From contig NZ_CADFGE010000011.1 in NCBI RefSeq assembly GCF_902833645.1, forward strand, positions 62,001-126,000: a DNA stretch of 64,000 nt. The letters run 5' to 3'. This DNA is from Paraburkholderia fungorum (GTDB taxonomy: Bacteria > Pseudomonadota > Gammaproteobacteria > Burkholderiales > Burkholderiaceae). Every line of letters starts with the position of its first letter. The first letter of the stretch is position 1. Made by a program: the position numbers and the translations under genes. Of this stretch, positions 1 to 8,017 are shown piece after piece. The notes beneath the pieces were generated by a model that saw only the letters and a program-made list of their open reading frames with translations, searched no databases and was not told where the DNA came from.

Positions 1-342
1 CCGTTGTTTTTTCCGATTTTTGTACGGCAATTGTTACCGAATTCGCGTTTGAGATTCGCATTTTTCGCCTTTCTGGATGCGGAAGCGCGCCGATCTTCTT
101 GTTTTCCTACGAAACTTACGCAACCTTCGTGATCTGTAATTTTCCATATTTCGGTGGACAAAAAAATCCACCGCCATTTTTTTCGCTTAATTTTTATTTT
201 TAAAAAATTATCCAGACATTTTTCCTTCACGAAGGGACCAATTTTATTCGACGTTTTATATAGTTTCTATTTAACGCGCTTTTATTGATTCTTTACTTCG
301 TGATAAAACTCGACGCACTCACCCAGCCTCGAGGAGTCAATC
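1..342. other. A+T-rich intergenic leader upstream of manC
   Basis: No convincing gene. The first 300 bases are visibly richer in A+T than the rest of the window, with long T and A runs (for example 178-222), and then return to normal composition at manC. Such stretches often hold promoters and sites for H-NS-like silencers ahead of surface-polysaccharide genes; that role is inference. A clear ribosome site (GAGGAG, about 331-336) lies just before the manC start. Confidence 0.5.
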
Positions 343-1896
343 ATGACAGCTCCGGTTACGGCCACGCCCGCCGACACCCGGTCCACACAAGCTATGCCCC
401 TTAACGTCAAGCTCAAGGTACATCCCGTGATTCTGGCCGGCGGTTCCGGCACACGGTTGTGGCCCATGTCGCGCGAGCAGTACCCGAAACAGTTGATTGG
501 CTTGCTAGGCGAAGATTCGCTATTGCAATCCACGACGCGCCGTCTCGACGGGCTCGAAGCCGGTCATCTCCTCTCCGAGCAACTCGTCGTGGTGGCCAAT
601 GAGGAGCATCGTTTCACCACGGCCGAGCAATTGCGCACGAGCGGCAAGCCGAGCCGGCTGATTCTTGAGCCCGTTGGACGCGATACCGCGCCGGCACTGA
701 CGGTGGCCGCCCTTTCAATCGCCGCGCAGGACCAGGACGGCATCATGGTCGTGATGCCCGCCGACCACGCGGTGACCGACATCGACGGCTTTCATGCGGC
801 GGTAGCCGCGGGCGTACAGCATGCGGCGGCCGGCCATATCGTGACGATGGGCATCGTGCCGACACGCGCGGAAACCGGCTACGGCTACATTCGTATCGGC
901 GCAGCGCTTGGCATGCCTAACGACGCCTGCGCAACGCATGCCGATGCAAGCGGCAAGATCGGCGCGCACACGCTGGACCGTTTCGTCGAGAAACCGCATC
1001 TGGAATTGGCGCAGCGCTATATCGAGTCGCAGGAATACTGGTGGAACAGCGGCATTTTCATCATGCGCGCATCGACCTGGCTGAAGGCGATCCGCCACTT
1101 CCAGCCGGCGATTTACGAGGCCTGTGCAACGGCGTTCGCGGGCGGCAAGGCGGACGGCGATTTCTTCCGTCTGCAACGCGACGCGTTCAGCGCCTCGCCG
1201 TCCAATTCGATCGACTACGCGGTGATGGAACAACTGGGCAACGATCAGAGCGCTGCGTCCGGCGTGGTTGTGCCGCTGCGAGCAGGCTGGTCGGACGTGG
1301 GCTCGTGGGATGCAATCTGGGACATCTCGGAGAAAGACGCCGATCAGAACGTGGGCCGCGGTCACGTGATGTTCGAAGGCGCGGATTCGACCTTCGCACA
1401 TTCGGAAGGACGCCTGATTGCCTGTGTCGGCACCCATGATCTCGTGGTGGTCGAAACGGCCGACGCGATTCTGGTCGCGGACAAATCGCGCGTGCAGGAT
1501 GTCAAGAAGATTGTCGGACGGATTCGCACCGATGGCGGCCTGGAAGCGGCCAACCATCGCAAGGTGCATCGCCCGTGGGGCAACTACGATTCCGTCGACA
1601 CCGGCGAGCGCTTCCAGGTGAAACGCATTGTCGTGAAGCCGGGCGCGCGGCTCTCGCTGCAAATGCATCATCACCGGGCAGAACACTGGATCGTCGTGCG
1701 CGGCACCGCGCTCGTCACGCGAGGTGAAGAGCGTTTCATCGTCTCCGAAAACGAATCCGCCTATATTCCGCTGGGCGTCACCCATCGTCTCGAGAATCCA
1801 GGCAAGATGCCGCTCGAAATGATCGAGGTGCAATCGGGTTCGTATCTCGGCGAAGACGATATCGTGCGCTTCGACGATACGTACGGACGTCAATGA
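343..1896 (+). CDS. manC: Mannose-1-phosphate guanylyltransferase / mannose-6-phosphate isomerase (ManC/AlgA type)
   Basis: Bifunctional cytosolic enzyme that converts fructose-6-phosphate to mannose-6-phosphate and makes GDP-mannose from mannose-1-phosphate and GTP, for exopolysaccharide or LPS. The N-terminal nucleotidyltransferase domain has the signature GGSGTRLWPMSREQYPKQ at residues 33-50 and a FVEKP sugar-binding motif near residue 215. The C-terminal third is a cupin with the metal-binding cluster HHHRAEHW. Length 517 aa is slightly long for the family because of about 25 extra N-terminal residues. The start is supported by GAGGAG seven bases upstream. The next gene is on the other strand, so manC is not followed by polysaccharide genes here; any partners would lie left of the window. 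Confidence 0.95.
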   Translation: MTAPVTATPADTRSTQAMPLNVKLKVHPVILAGGSGTRLWPMSREQYPKQLIGLLGEDSLLQSTTRRLDGLEAGHLLSEQLVVVANEEHRFTTAEQLRTSGKPSRLILEPVGRDTAPALTVAALSIAAQDQDGIMVVMPADHAVTDIDGFHAAVAAGVQHAAAGHIVTMGIVPTRAETGYGYIRIGAALGMPNDACATHADASGKIGAHTLDRFVEKPHLELAQRYIESQEYWWNSGIFIMRASTWLKAIRHFQPAIYEACATAFAGGKADGDFFRLQRDAFSASPSNSIDYAVMEQLGNDQSAASGVVVPLRAGWSDVGSWDAIWDISEKDADQNVGRGHVMFEGADSTFAHSEGRLIACVGTHDLVVVETADAILVADKSRVQDVKKIVGRIRTDGGLEAANHRKVHRPWGNYDSVDTGERFQVKRIVVKPGARLSLQMHHHRAEHWIVVRGTALVTRGEERFIVSENESAYIPLGVTHRLENPGKMPLEMIEVQSGSYLGEDDIVRFDDTYGRQ

Positions 1897-1982
1897 TTCA
1901 CAACGGATGAAGCGGGAACCTGCGGCGGTTGCTCCTGACTGCCGCGGGGTGCTGCTACTCTCACCGGTCTGTGCCGGCGTCC

Positions 1983-3140
1983 TCACCCCGCGTGGGAGAT
2001 GAGTTCCGGAAACGACGGAAAACGATCTGATGCGCTACTGCTTTCCGTTGCGGGTGCAGCCGGTTCGCTGGGATAACGGCGCAGCGGTCCGCGGAACGCG
2101 TTGAGCGGACCGTGCAAAGGGCCGCCGTGATTCGCCGAGACGGGTTCCGGCACATGACGCATGGCCGGTAACGGACGCGCCGCTCCCGCCGCCGGGTTGG
2201 CAGCCGGCGCAGCGTCTGCTACAGCCTGCGTGCGGCATTCACGCTCGATCCACTGCCGCGCCCATTCAAGCGCGTACTGCTCCGCCGCCTCAGCCTCTGC
2301 AAAGCGCGGACCGACGAGGCCGGAACGCTCGACGCGTCTGCCGTCCTTCATGATCTCCGCCCACGCGCGATACATGGCGTTGGGCACCTGCTCCGCGGCG
2401 ACGTAAATCACATAACCCTGCTGACCGGCGACTTGCGTGCCACGCGGCGCGAGGCTCATTGACAGCGAGCTGCGCTGATCTTCAAGCTGCTGCGCGCGGC
2501 GTGCCGACGTAATGACCGAGTCCAGACCGTGCATGGCCGCGTCAACCGCCCGCGCTTCGTCGAAACCCTGCTGATCGGCGCGCATGGCGGGCCGTGCCAC
2601 CAGTGGCGAGGACACCGGCGGCGGCGAAGGTGCACGAGACACCGGCGGCACGTTCGTCAGCCCCGACAACTGGCGTGTGATATCGGCGATCGGATCGGCC
2701 GAGCGCCATTGGCTCAGACTGCTCGATACGCCGGGCGCCTGCCATGACTCAGGACTTTTCCACGACACGCCACGCAGACCTTCGTCGCGCGCGCTGACGG
2801 TCTCGGCGACCGGCGCGGCCGGCTTGGCCGCGGCCGGCGGCGCCGGTTGCGGGATGTAGGCGAAGGTACGCCCGGTTTGCGATAACAGCCGAACCATCTC
2901 GAGCAGGGTGCCGTTCAACTGCCACTCTTCGAAACGGCGCCGGCAGGTGGGACCCGACGGATAGCGCCCCGGCAGCTTCGACCAGGGTTCGCCAGTTGTC
3001 AGAATCCACAGGACGGCATTCGCCACGATGCGCGGTTCGGCGCGGGGCCGGCCGCGCCGGTTCAGACGGACGGCCGGCTCATCAGAGACAAGCGCTGCCA
3101 GCAGCGCCCATTCGTCATTGCTTAGCTCATCGAAAAACAT
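1983..3140 (-). CDS. DUF4096 (IS4/IS5-type transposase N-terminal domain) protein with unrelated C-terminal region
   Basis: A 385-aa protein. Residues about 1-90 match the N-terminal DNA-binding module of IS5/IS427-group transposases: LSNDEWALL, then RRGRPRAEPRIVANAVLWIL, then GEPWSKLPGRY and a RRFEEW motif. The rest has no DDE catalytic domain. It is Pro/Ala-rich linker, then a compact segment around residues 255-320 (YVIYVAAEQVPNAMYRAWAE through QYALEWARQWIERE), then a basic Pro/Ala tail. I chose the ATG at 3140 because GGAGAAAA lies eight bases upstream; a longer upstream reading has no ribosome site. No terminal inverted repeats or target duplications are visible, so it looks like a domesticated DNA-binding protein, possibly a regulator. 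Function unknown. Confidence 0.75.
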   Translation of the reverse strand: MFFDELSNDEWALLAALVSDEPAVRLNRRGRPRAEPRIVANAVLWILTTGEPWSKLPGRYPSGPTCRRRFEEWQLNGTLLEMVRLLSQTGRTFAYIPQPAPPAAAKPAAPVAETVSARDEGLRGVSWKSPESWQAPGVSSSLSQWRSADPIADITRQLSGLTNVPPVSRAPSPPPVSSPLVARPAMRADQQGFDEARAVDAAMHGLDSVITSARRAQQLEDQRSSLSMSLAPRGTQVAGQQGYVIYVAAEQVPNAMYRAWAEIMKDGRRVERSGLVGPRFAEAEAAEQYALEWARQWIERECRTQAVADAAPAANPAAGAARPLPAMRHVPEPVSANHGGPLHGPLNAFRGPLRRYPSEPAAPATESSSASDRFPSFPELISHAG

Positions 3141-3726
3141 TGGGTTTTCTCCACGCAGCCTGGCCCGGCCGCGGCTTTGGGCGGCCACGGATTCAGCGTT
3201 CACGATCCGTGTGCAGCCCTCGGTTGCACAAATATGTTTTGTACGTTCTGTTGGCGGGTCAATATCGCACTGGCTTAGTGCGGTTTGTCCCTATTGCGAA
3301 GCACAAAACGTGGTCTCACTCGTGCATGGGAGAATTTGTGCACGAAGCATACCATCCCCAGGGTTTGCGTGAATATCGTTGAGACAAGTGTTACGGATGG
3401 AAACAATCTTCTTCTTTTGGCCGCATCGCTTCACGCATTGCTGTAACAGAGCAGCCATCAGCACGGGCTTCGAAATCCACTATTGCATAGCACAACGGCA
3501 TGAAAAAAGCGGCGAATTGACTTTACGAATTCGCGCTTGATCCATCATGCATTTCGATGCGCTTTGAAGCTGTTTTTGCGCAGCCTGGGGGGATGTGGGC
3601 GCACCAGATGGATAGTACCTGACCGACATCGAAGCGCCATCGTCGAGGAAGCGAACCGCCGCCTCTGCGCATGCTATTCGCATTCCTTTCGACACCGTAC
3701 AGTAGGCACCACTCCCGGGCTTGCCT
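3141..3726. other. Intergenic region with repeated GCACAAA motifs
   Basis: About 590 bases with no supported gene. The part nearest the DUF4096 gene holds three related motifs: TTGCACAAA at 3224-3232 followed by an imperfect inverted partner TTTTGTAC (3237-3244), GCACAAAACG at 3301-3310, and the inverted TTTGTGC at 3335-3341. They could form an operator for the leftward gene. From 3400 to 3726 I see nothing distinctive. Confidence 0.35.
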
Positions 3727-4023
3727 CTAGCGCACGGGATTCGCGGCGCCCTCACCCACCACCGTCATCCATTGGCGCACTCGCCAGTGCGTCACCAGTC
3801 CCGCGAGTACGTACGGATCGGCTCTGGCAAAGGCTTCGGCGGCCGCGGGAGAGTCGCCGTTGAAAAGCAGCGCGGCGGTGTCGACCGGGTCGGTCAGCGC
3901 GCCGGCCAGATGCAATTCGCCGCGCTCCACCGCCGCCCAGGCAAGTTTCAGATGGGCGTCGCGATATGCGCCACGCCGCTCTAGGTAGTCCGGTACGAGG
4001 TCATAGACCAATAGATAGTGCAT
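3727..4023 (-). CDS. YciI family protein
   Basis: Small 98-aa cytosolic protein of the YCII-related alpha/beta-barrel fold. It opens MHYLLVYDLVPDYLERRGAY and continues with AHLKLAWAAVERGELHLAGAL, the usual pattern of a first beta strand, a helix with a conserved HL pair, and the LAGAL strand. The end (YVLAGLVTHWRVRQWMTVVG) also fits the family. The start is fixed by a near-perfect AGGAGG about nine bases before the ATG; the frame stays open further upstream but has no other ribosome site. Family members are usually of unknown function; some act as small dehalogenase-like or stress enzymes. It appears to be transcribed alone. Confidence 0.85.
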   Translation of the reverse strand: MHYLLVYDLVPDYLERRGAYRDAHLKLAWAAVERGELHLAGALTDPVDTAALLFNGDSPAAAEAFARADPYVLAGLVTHWRVRQWMTVVGEGAANPVR

Positions 4024-4471
4024 CGCGTGCCTCCTTTGACCTGCGCGGCGCAGATGCCGGGGCGGCGCCTTCGCGCAGGAGTTCAAGTCAAGATTACCCC
4101 GCTGCTCGTCAACGGCATTTTCTGCCGATTTTCTATTCATTTTCACTTGCAGCAATACGCATCGAATCTTTAATGCAGGATCAGACTTTATCGAATGGCG
4201 GCAAGCTAATTCATTTGCCTGACTCTCGCAAATTGATCTGGATTGCATAACATATTTTTGACGCCATTACGGACTCGCCGTTTCAGACCCTGGAGCACCG
4301 TCGTCGCTGACGTATAGGGGAAAACCTGCGTGAGCGCCTGTCAACCGGAGTGCTCTTTTATCCGTTCTGGCAGACAGCATTTGCCATAATGGACGTGCCG
4401 AGGGGTCCTGGACGCCATAGACGCCCGCGCATGAACGACCAAAAACGTTTTCACCACCGATGGAGTGTCCC
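4024..4471. other. Intergenic region between yciI and the PsiF-like gene
   Basis: About 450 bases between divergently transcribed genes. It must hold the promoters of both. It is moderately A+T-rich around 4090-4260. I see no RNA gene, clear palindrome or repeat. Confidence 0.4.
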
Positions 4472-4768
4472 ATGAAAGTCCAATCCGCTATCGCTACGCT
4501 GGTGCTGGGTGCTGTCCTCGTCTCGCCGGTGTTCGCACAGAACAGCCAGCAAACGAAAATGGCCGACTGTAACAAGCAGGCCGGCGACAAGAAAGGCGAC
4601 GACCGCAAAGCCTTCATGAAGACCTGCCTGTCCGCCAAGCCGGCCGCCGCGGCGCCGATGAGCCAGCAGGACAAGATGAAGGCATGCAACGCGCAAGCCA
4701 CCGGCAAAAAGGGTGATGACCGCAAGGCCTTCATGAAGACCTGCCTGTCGTCAGCCCCGGCTAATTAA
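4472..4768 (+). CDS. PsiF repeat family secreted protein
   Basis: A 98-aa exported protein with a typical Sec signal peptide (MKVQSAIATLVLGAVLVSP, cut after VFA). The mature part is two near-identical copies of the PsiF motif: KMADCNKQAGDKKGDDRKAF then MKTCLS, and KMKACNAQATGKKGDDRKAF then MKTCLS. Each copy has two cysteines. E. coli psiF is phosphate-starvation inducible; the biochemical role is unknown. An in-frame ATG at 4460 is possible, but the ATG at 4472 has GGAG seven bases upstream and gives the better signal peptide. No phosphate-box was recognised upstream. Confidence 0.88.
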   Translation: MKVQSAIATLVLGAVLVSPVFAQNSQQTKMADCNKQAGDKKGDDRKAFMKTCLSAKPAAAAPMSQQDKMKACNAQATGKKGDDRKAFMKTCLSSAPAN

Positions 4769-5108
4769 ACGCGAGGCAAGCGGCGCGGCCCTTATGCCGC
4801 GCGTGTAAGCGCATGCTGCTCGAACAGGGTCGCGCCGTTTTCCGGCGCGGCTGCTGCGTTTCCTTCGTGCCCGCCGTTGTATCTGCCTTAGTGCATGCCT
4901 TAGCACCTGCTTCTGTCCTTACCCTACGCTCCTTCGTAACGTCTCTCCCCGGCACGCGCCCTCGCGCCACCTACTCTGTCGCTGTCCGTTCGCGCGAACG
5001 CGTCGTTTTTCTTCTATGATGGCTGCGGAGACGGCCCACCCTCATACACAACATTAGACGGGCCGCCATCTTGTCGTTGGTGCTGAAGAGCATCGATCGG
5101 AGGCAAGG
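4769..5108. other. Intergenic region with two GC-rich hairpins
   Basis: About 340 bases after the PsiF-like gene. Two perfect hairpins follow the stop: GCGCGGC/GCCGCGC with a 6-base loop (4783-4802) and CGCGCCG/CGGCGCG with a 5-base loop (4831-4849). Neither is followed by a T run, so they are weak terminator candidates. The remainder is pyrimidine-rich and shows no gene. Confidence 0.4.
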
Positions 5109-5558
5109 ATGGTAACGAAACATAAAAACCGCTGGTTGAGGCGGTGGCTGGTCGTCATCATTTTCTGGGCCGTGCCCGTGGCGATCGTCGCGGTCAGCGA
5201 GATCCGGGAGGAAATGGCGTACAACGCCGTCGACCTCGATCGCGCGCTGACCACCTGGAACTTCACCGACGCACAACGCGCGGCCGGCGCGCCCGCGCGC
5301 TGCCATGGCAAGCCCGACGAGGCGCAAGCCGCCGGCTGTCCGGCCGACGTACTGGCCGCCAACGCGCCGCGCCAGCAAGACGCCCGCAATGAATACAGCG
5401 TACGTCGCTCTACCCTCATGGCTTACCTCTGGCATGCGTTCGTCGGCTACTGGATCGTGCCGGCTGTCACGCTGTTCCTGATTGGCCTGCTGATCGGGAT
5501 GGTTCGCCGCGCGCTGCGCCGCCCCCCGCCCGTCAAAAGTCCGGCAAACCACGGGTGA
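5109..5558 (+). CDS. Uncharacterised small inner-membrane protein
   Basis: A 149-aa protein I do not recognise. It has a basic N-terminus (KHKNRWLRR), a first membrane segment at about residues 13-30 (WLVVIIFWAVPVAIVAVS), a polar loop of about 75 residues with two cysteines (Cys65 and Cys77) that could form a disulfide, and a second membrane segment at about 112-132 followed by an Arg-rich tail. The positive-inside rule puts both ends in the cytoplasm and the loop in the periplasm. GGAGG about seven bases before the ATG supports the start. It has no close partner gene. Confidence 0.7.
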   Translation: MVTKHKNRWLRRWLVVIIFWAVPVAIVAVSEIREEMAYNAVDLDRALTTWNFTDAQRAAGAPARCHGKPDEAQAAGCPADVLAANAPRQQDARNEYSVRRSTLMAYLWHAFVGYWIVPAVTLFLIGLLIGMVRRALRRPPPVKSPANHG

Positions 5559-5966
5559 GGATGCAAGGGCATGAGGCACGTCCACGAGGCACGACGGACA
5601 CGCAGGTGGCGTCGCGACAACACTTTCAGTTTGATTTCAACATGGATTTTGACGCCAACTGTGAGCGCGCAAAATCGGTAAAACAGACGCTTGGTGCGGC
5701 CTACGTCTAGCGGCCGGTGCGCCGCTCCCGGCTTGGCGCGATGCCCGGAAGCCCATTCGAACGCGCTGTCCGAGCCTCTCGCAACTGTCTTTTGAGGTCG
5801 GTCAAAGTTACATCAAGATGCCTTACGGCAGGGCTCAAACCCCCGCCCCACAAGGCTTTTCGCCTGGCGACGAACTACGCTTTCCCCGCTTGCCTGTGAT
5901 ATAACTCAACAACAACCCGGCAAGACCATATGAGGTTGTACCCAGGAACCATGATGGAGAAAAACG
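5559..5966. other. Intergenic region upstream of the SYLF lipoprotein gene
   Basis: About 400 bases with no supported gene. A GC-rich stretch (5695-5760) is followed by more neutral sequence. The ribosome site GGAGA (5956-5960) for the next gene is clear. No RNA gene or repeat was seen. Confidence 0.4.
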
Positions 5967-6554
5967 ATGCAAAGACGAAACTTCATGCTGAAGACTACCG
6001 CTGCGCTCGCTTTCGGAGGCCTTGCACTCGCCGGTTGTACAACCAACGGCAGCACCCCGAACACGCCCTCCACTGATGCATCCAAACGCCAGTCGATCGA
6101 CGCCAGCGTCGACGGCACCATGTCGCGCCTGTTCACCACCGTGAAGGGTTCGCGTGAACTCGTCTCCAAGGCGCGCGGCGTGCTGGTGTTCCCGTCGGTG
6201 CTGCAAGTGGGCTTCATCGTTGGTGGCCAGTATGGCGAGGGTGCGCTGCGTGTGGGAGGCAGCTCGGTGGGTTACTACAGCACGATTTCCGGTTCGTTCG
6301 GCCTGCAAGCGGGTGCGCAGTCGAAGGCTATCATCTTCCTGTTCATGACCCAGGACGCGCTCGACTCATTCCGCAAAGCCGACGGCTGGTCAGCAGGCGG
6401 CGACGCCTCCGTCGCGCTGGTGAAGATGGGCGCCAACGGCGCAATCGACACGACCACGGCAACCGCCCCGGTCGAAGTATTTATCCTGACTAACGCCGGC
6501 CTGATGGCTGACGTCTCGCTGCAGGGCACGAAGGTCTCGCGCCTGAAGATCTAG
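5967..6554 (+). CDS. SYLF/Ysc84 domain lipoprotein
   Basis: A 195-aa predicted lipoprotein. The signal sequence carries a twin-arginine-like RRNFMLK motif and ends in the lipobox LAGC (Cys24), so it may be exported by Tat and lipidated. The mature part matches the SYLF (Ysc84/YSC84-related) fold: SRELVSKARGVLVFPSV, then GFIVGGQYGEGALRVGG and YYSTISGSFGLQAGAQSKAI. SYLF domains bind phospholipids in eukaryotes; the bacterial role is probably at the envelope. It is a single-gene unit, followed by a strong terminator. Confidence 0.9.
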   Translation: MQRRNFMLKTTAALAFGGLALAGCTTNGSTPNTPSTDASKRQSIDASVDGTMSRLFTTVKGSRELVSKARGVLVFPSVLQVGFIVGGQYGEGALRVGGSSVGYYSTISGSFGLQAGAQSKAIIFLFMTQDALDSFRKADGWSAGGDASVALVKMGANGAIDTTTATAPVEVFILTNAGLMADVSLQGTKVSRLKI

Positions 6555-6610
6555 GCGCCCGCCGGATCCCGGGGCTCAGGTCCCGTATTGTTATGCAGCG
6601 GCAATAAAAA

Positions 6611-6644
6611 ACGGCGATGCGCATTGCACGTCGCCGTTCTTTTT
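6611..6644 (+). terminator. Rho-independent terminator after the SYLF lipoprotein gene
   Basis: ACGGCGA and TCGCCGT form a perfect 7-bp stem, followed by TCTTTTT and preceded by an A run, so it could work in both directions. Confidence 0.85.
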
Positions 6645-6696
6645 CATTGCGCAGCGCGAATCGCATAAGCCACGCACGCCACGCGAGCCACGCCGC

Positions 6697-7764
6697 TCAG
6701 CTCCCCGACGTATCGATCACCTTGAAGCGCGAACGCTTCTGTGCGCGAATCACCGACTGATACGCGTCCACATACTGTTGCGCCATGCGGTGTGACGTAA
6801 AGCGCTCTTCAAAACGTTGCCGCACACCCGCCCGCGGCATCTTATGCAGGCGGTTGACGGCCGCCACCGCGCCGATCTCATCTTCGACGATGAAGCCTGT
6901 CACCCCGTCGTCCAGCACTTCCGGCACCGAGCCGCGGTTAAACGCGATCACCGGCGTGCCGCACGCCATGGACTCGATCATCACCAGACCGAACGGCTCT
7001 GGCCAGTCGATCGGGAAGAGCAGCGCATGGGCGCCCGATAGAAATTCGGCCTTCTGATCATCCGCAATTTCGCCGATGAACTCGACATGCGGCAAGTCCA
7101 GCAACGGCCGGATTTCGCGCTCGAAATATTCGCGGTCGGCGGCATCCACTTTCGCGGCGATCCGGATGGGCATTCCGCAGCGCCCGGCAATCCGGATCGC
7201 GGTATCGACCCGTTTTTCCGGCGAGATGCGGCCGAGGAACGCGAGGTACTTTTGCTCGACCGGTTGCGGCGTGTAGAGCTGCTCCGGCAAGCCGTGATAG
7301 ACGGTGGTAAGCCACTTGGCCTGCGGCAATGGATGGCGCTGCGCGTTCGAAATCGAGATCACCGGCGCGGTGTTGAAGGTGTCGAATACCGGTTGCTGCT
7401 CGGGCAGGTCGAGGCGCCCATGCATGGTCGTAACGAAGGGCGTCTCCTGGCGCTTGAAGACCGAAAACGAGTAGTAGTCGAGGTGAAAATGCAGCACGTC
7501 GAAGTTTTCGGCCTGGCGGCGCACCAGTTCCATCAACAGCATGTGGGGCGCGATGCGATCGCGGATCCCTGGGTCCAGCCGCAGCGCGCGCGGCCATACG
7601 GCTTCGAGCTTGGCGCTCGTGACGGAATCACCGCTCGCGAACAGCGTCACGTCATGGCCGAGCTCGACAAGCGCCTCGGTGATGTAAGACACGACACGTT
7701 CCGTGCCGCCGTAGAGCTTTGGCGGCACCGATTCGGTCAAGGGGGCGATCTGCGCAATCTTCAT
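6697..7764 (-). CDS. Glycosyltransferase family 4 protein
   Basis: A 355-aa GT-B retaining glycosyltransferase, cytosolic or membrane-associated. The acceptor-side domain opens MKIAQIAPLTESVPPKLYGG and continues TERVVSYITEALVELGHDVT. The donor-side domain has YLAFLGRISPEKRVD and the EX7E signature EPFGLVMIESMACGTPVIAF near residue 270, with RGSVPEVLDDGVTGFI after it. I chose the ATG at 7764 (GGAG upstream, canonical N-terminus); the frame stays open for 35 more codons without support. The sugar and acceptor cannot be read from sequence. otsA lies two genes upstream, but nothing shows that this enzyme acts on trehalose. Confidence 0.9.
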   Translation of the reverse strand: MKIAQIAPLTESVPPKLYGGTERVVSYITEALVELGHDVTLFASGDSVTSAKLEAVWPRALRLDPGIRDRIAPHMLLMELVRRQAENFDVLHFHLDYYSFSVFKRQETPFVTTMHGRLDLPEQQPVFDTFNTAPVISISNAQRHPLPQAKWLTTVYHGLPEQLYTPQPVEQKYLAFLGRISPEKRVDTAIRIAGRCGMPIRIAAKVDAADREYFEREIRPLLDLPHVEFIGEIADDQKAEFLSGAHALLFPIDWPEPFGLVMIESMACGTPVIAFNRGSVPEVLDDGVTGFIVEDEIGAVAAVNRLHKMPRAGVRQRFEERFTSHRMAQQYVDAYQSVIRAQKRSRFKVIDTSGS

Positions 7765-8017
7765 ATTTGTCTCCGTGAACTGACGGCTTGCGCTGATGGC
7801 GGTGCACGTCAGCGGCGCTAAACAGCTCAGCACCGTCCTTCTCCACCACTTCTCCAACTTCTCCATCAATGCGGCGAACGCCAGGCGTTCGCCTGCACCA
7901 TCCGTATCAAAGCATTATTCATCAGGGTGTCACAAAAAGCCCTTGGCTTTGCAATTCCTGTGTGCTGTTACATTCAGCTTACATCCCACGACGCGCCTAT
8001 TATCCACTGCGCGCCGG

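Noticed and set aside
715..1986. 423-codon open frame opposite manC
   Set aside because: Antisense shadow of manC with no domain or ribosome site.
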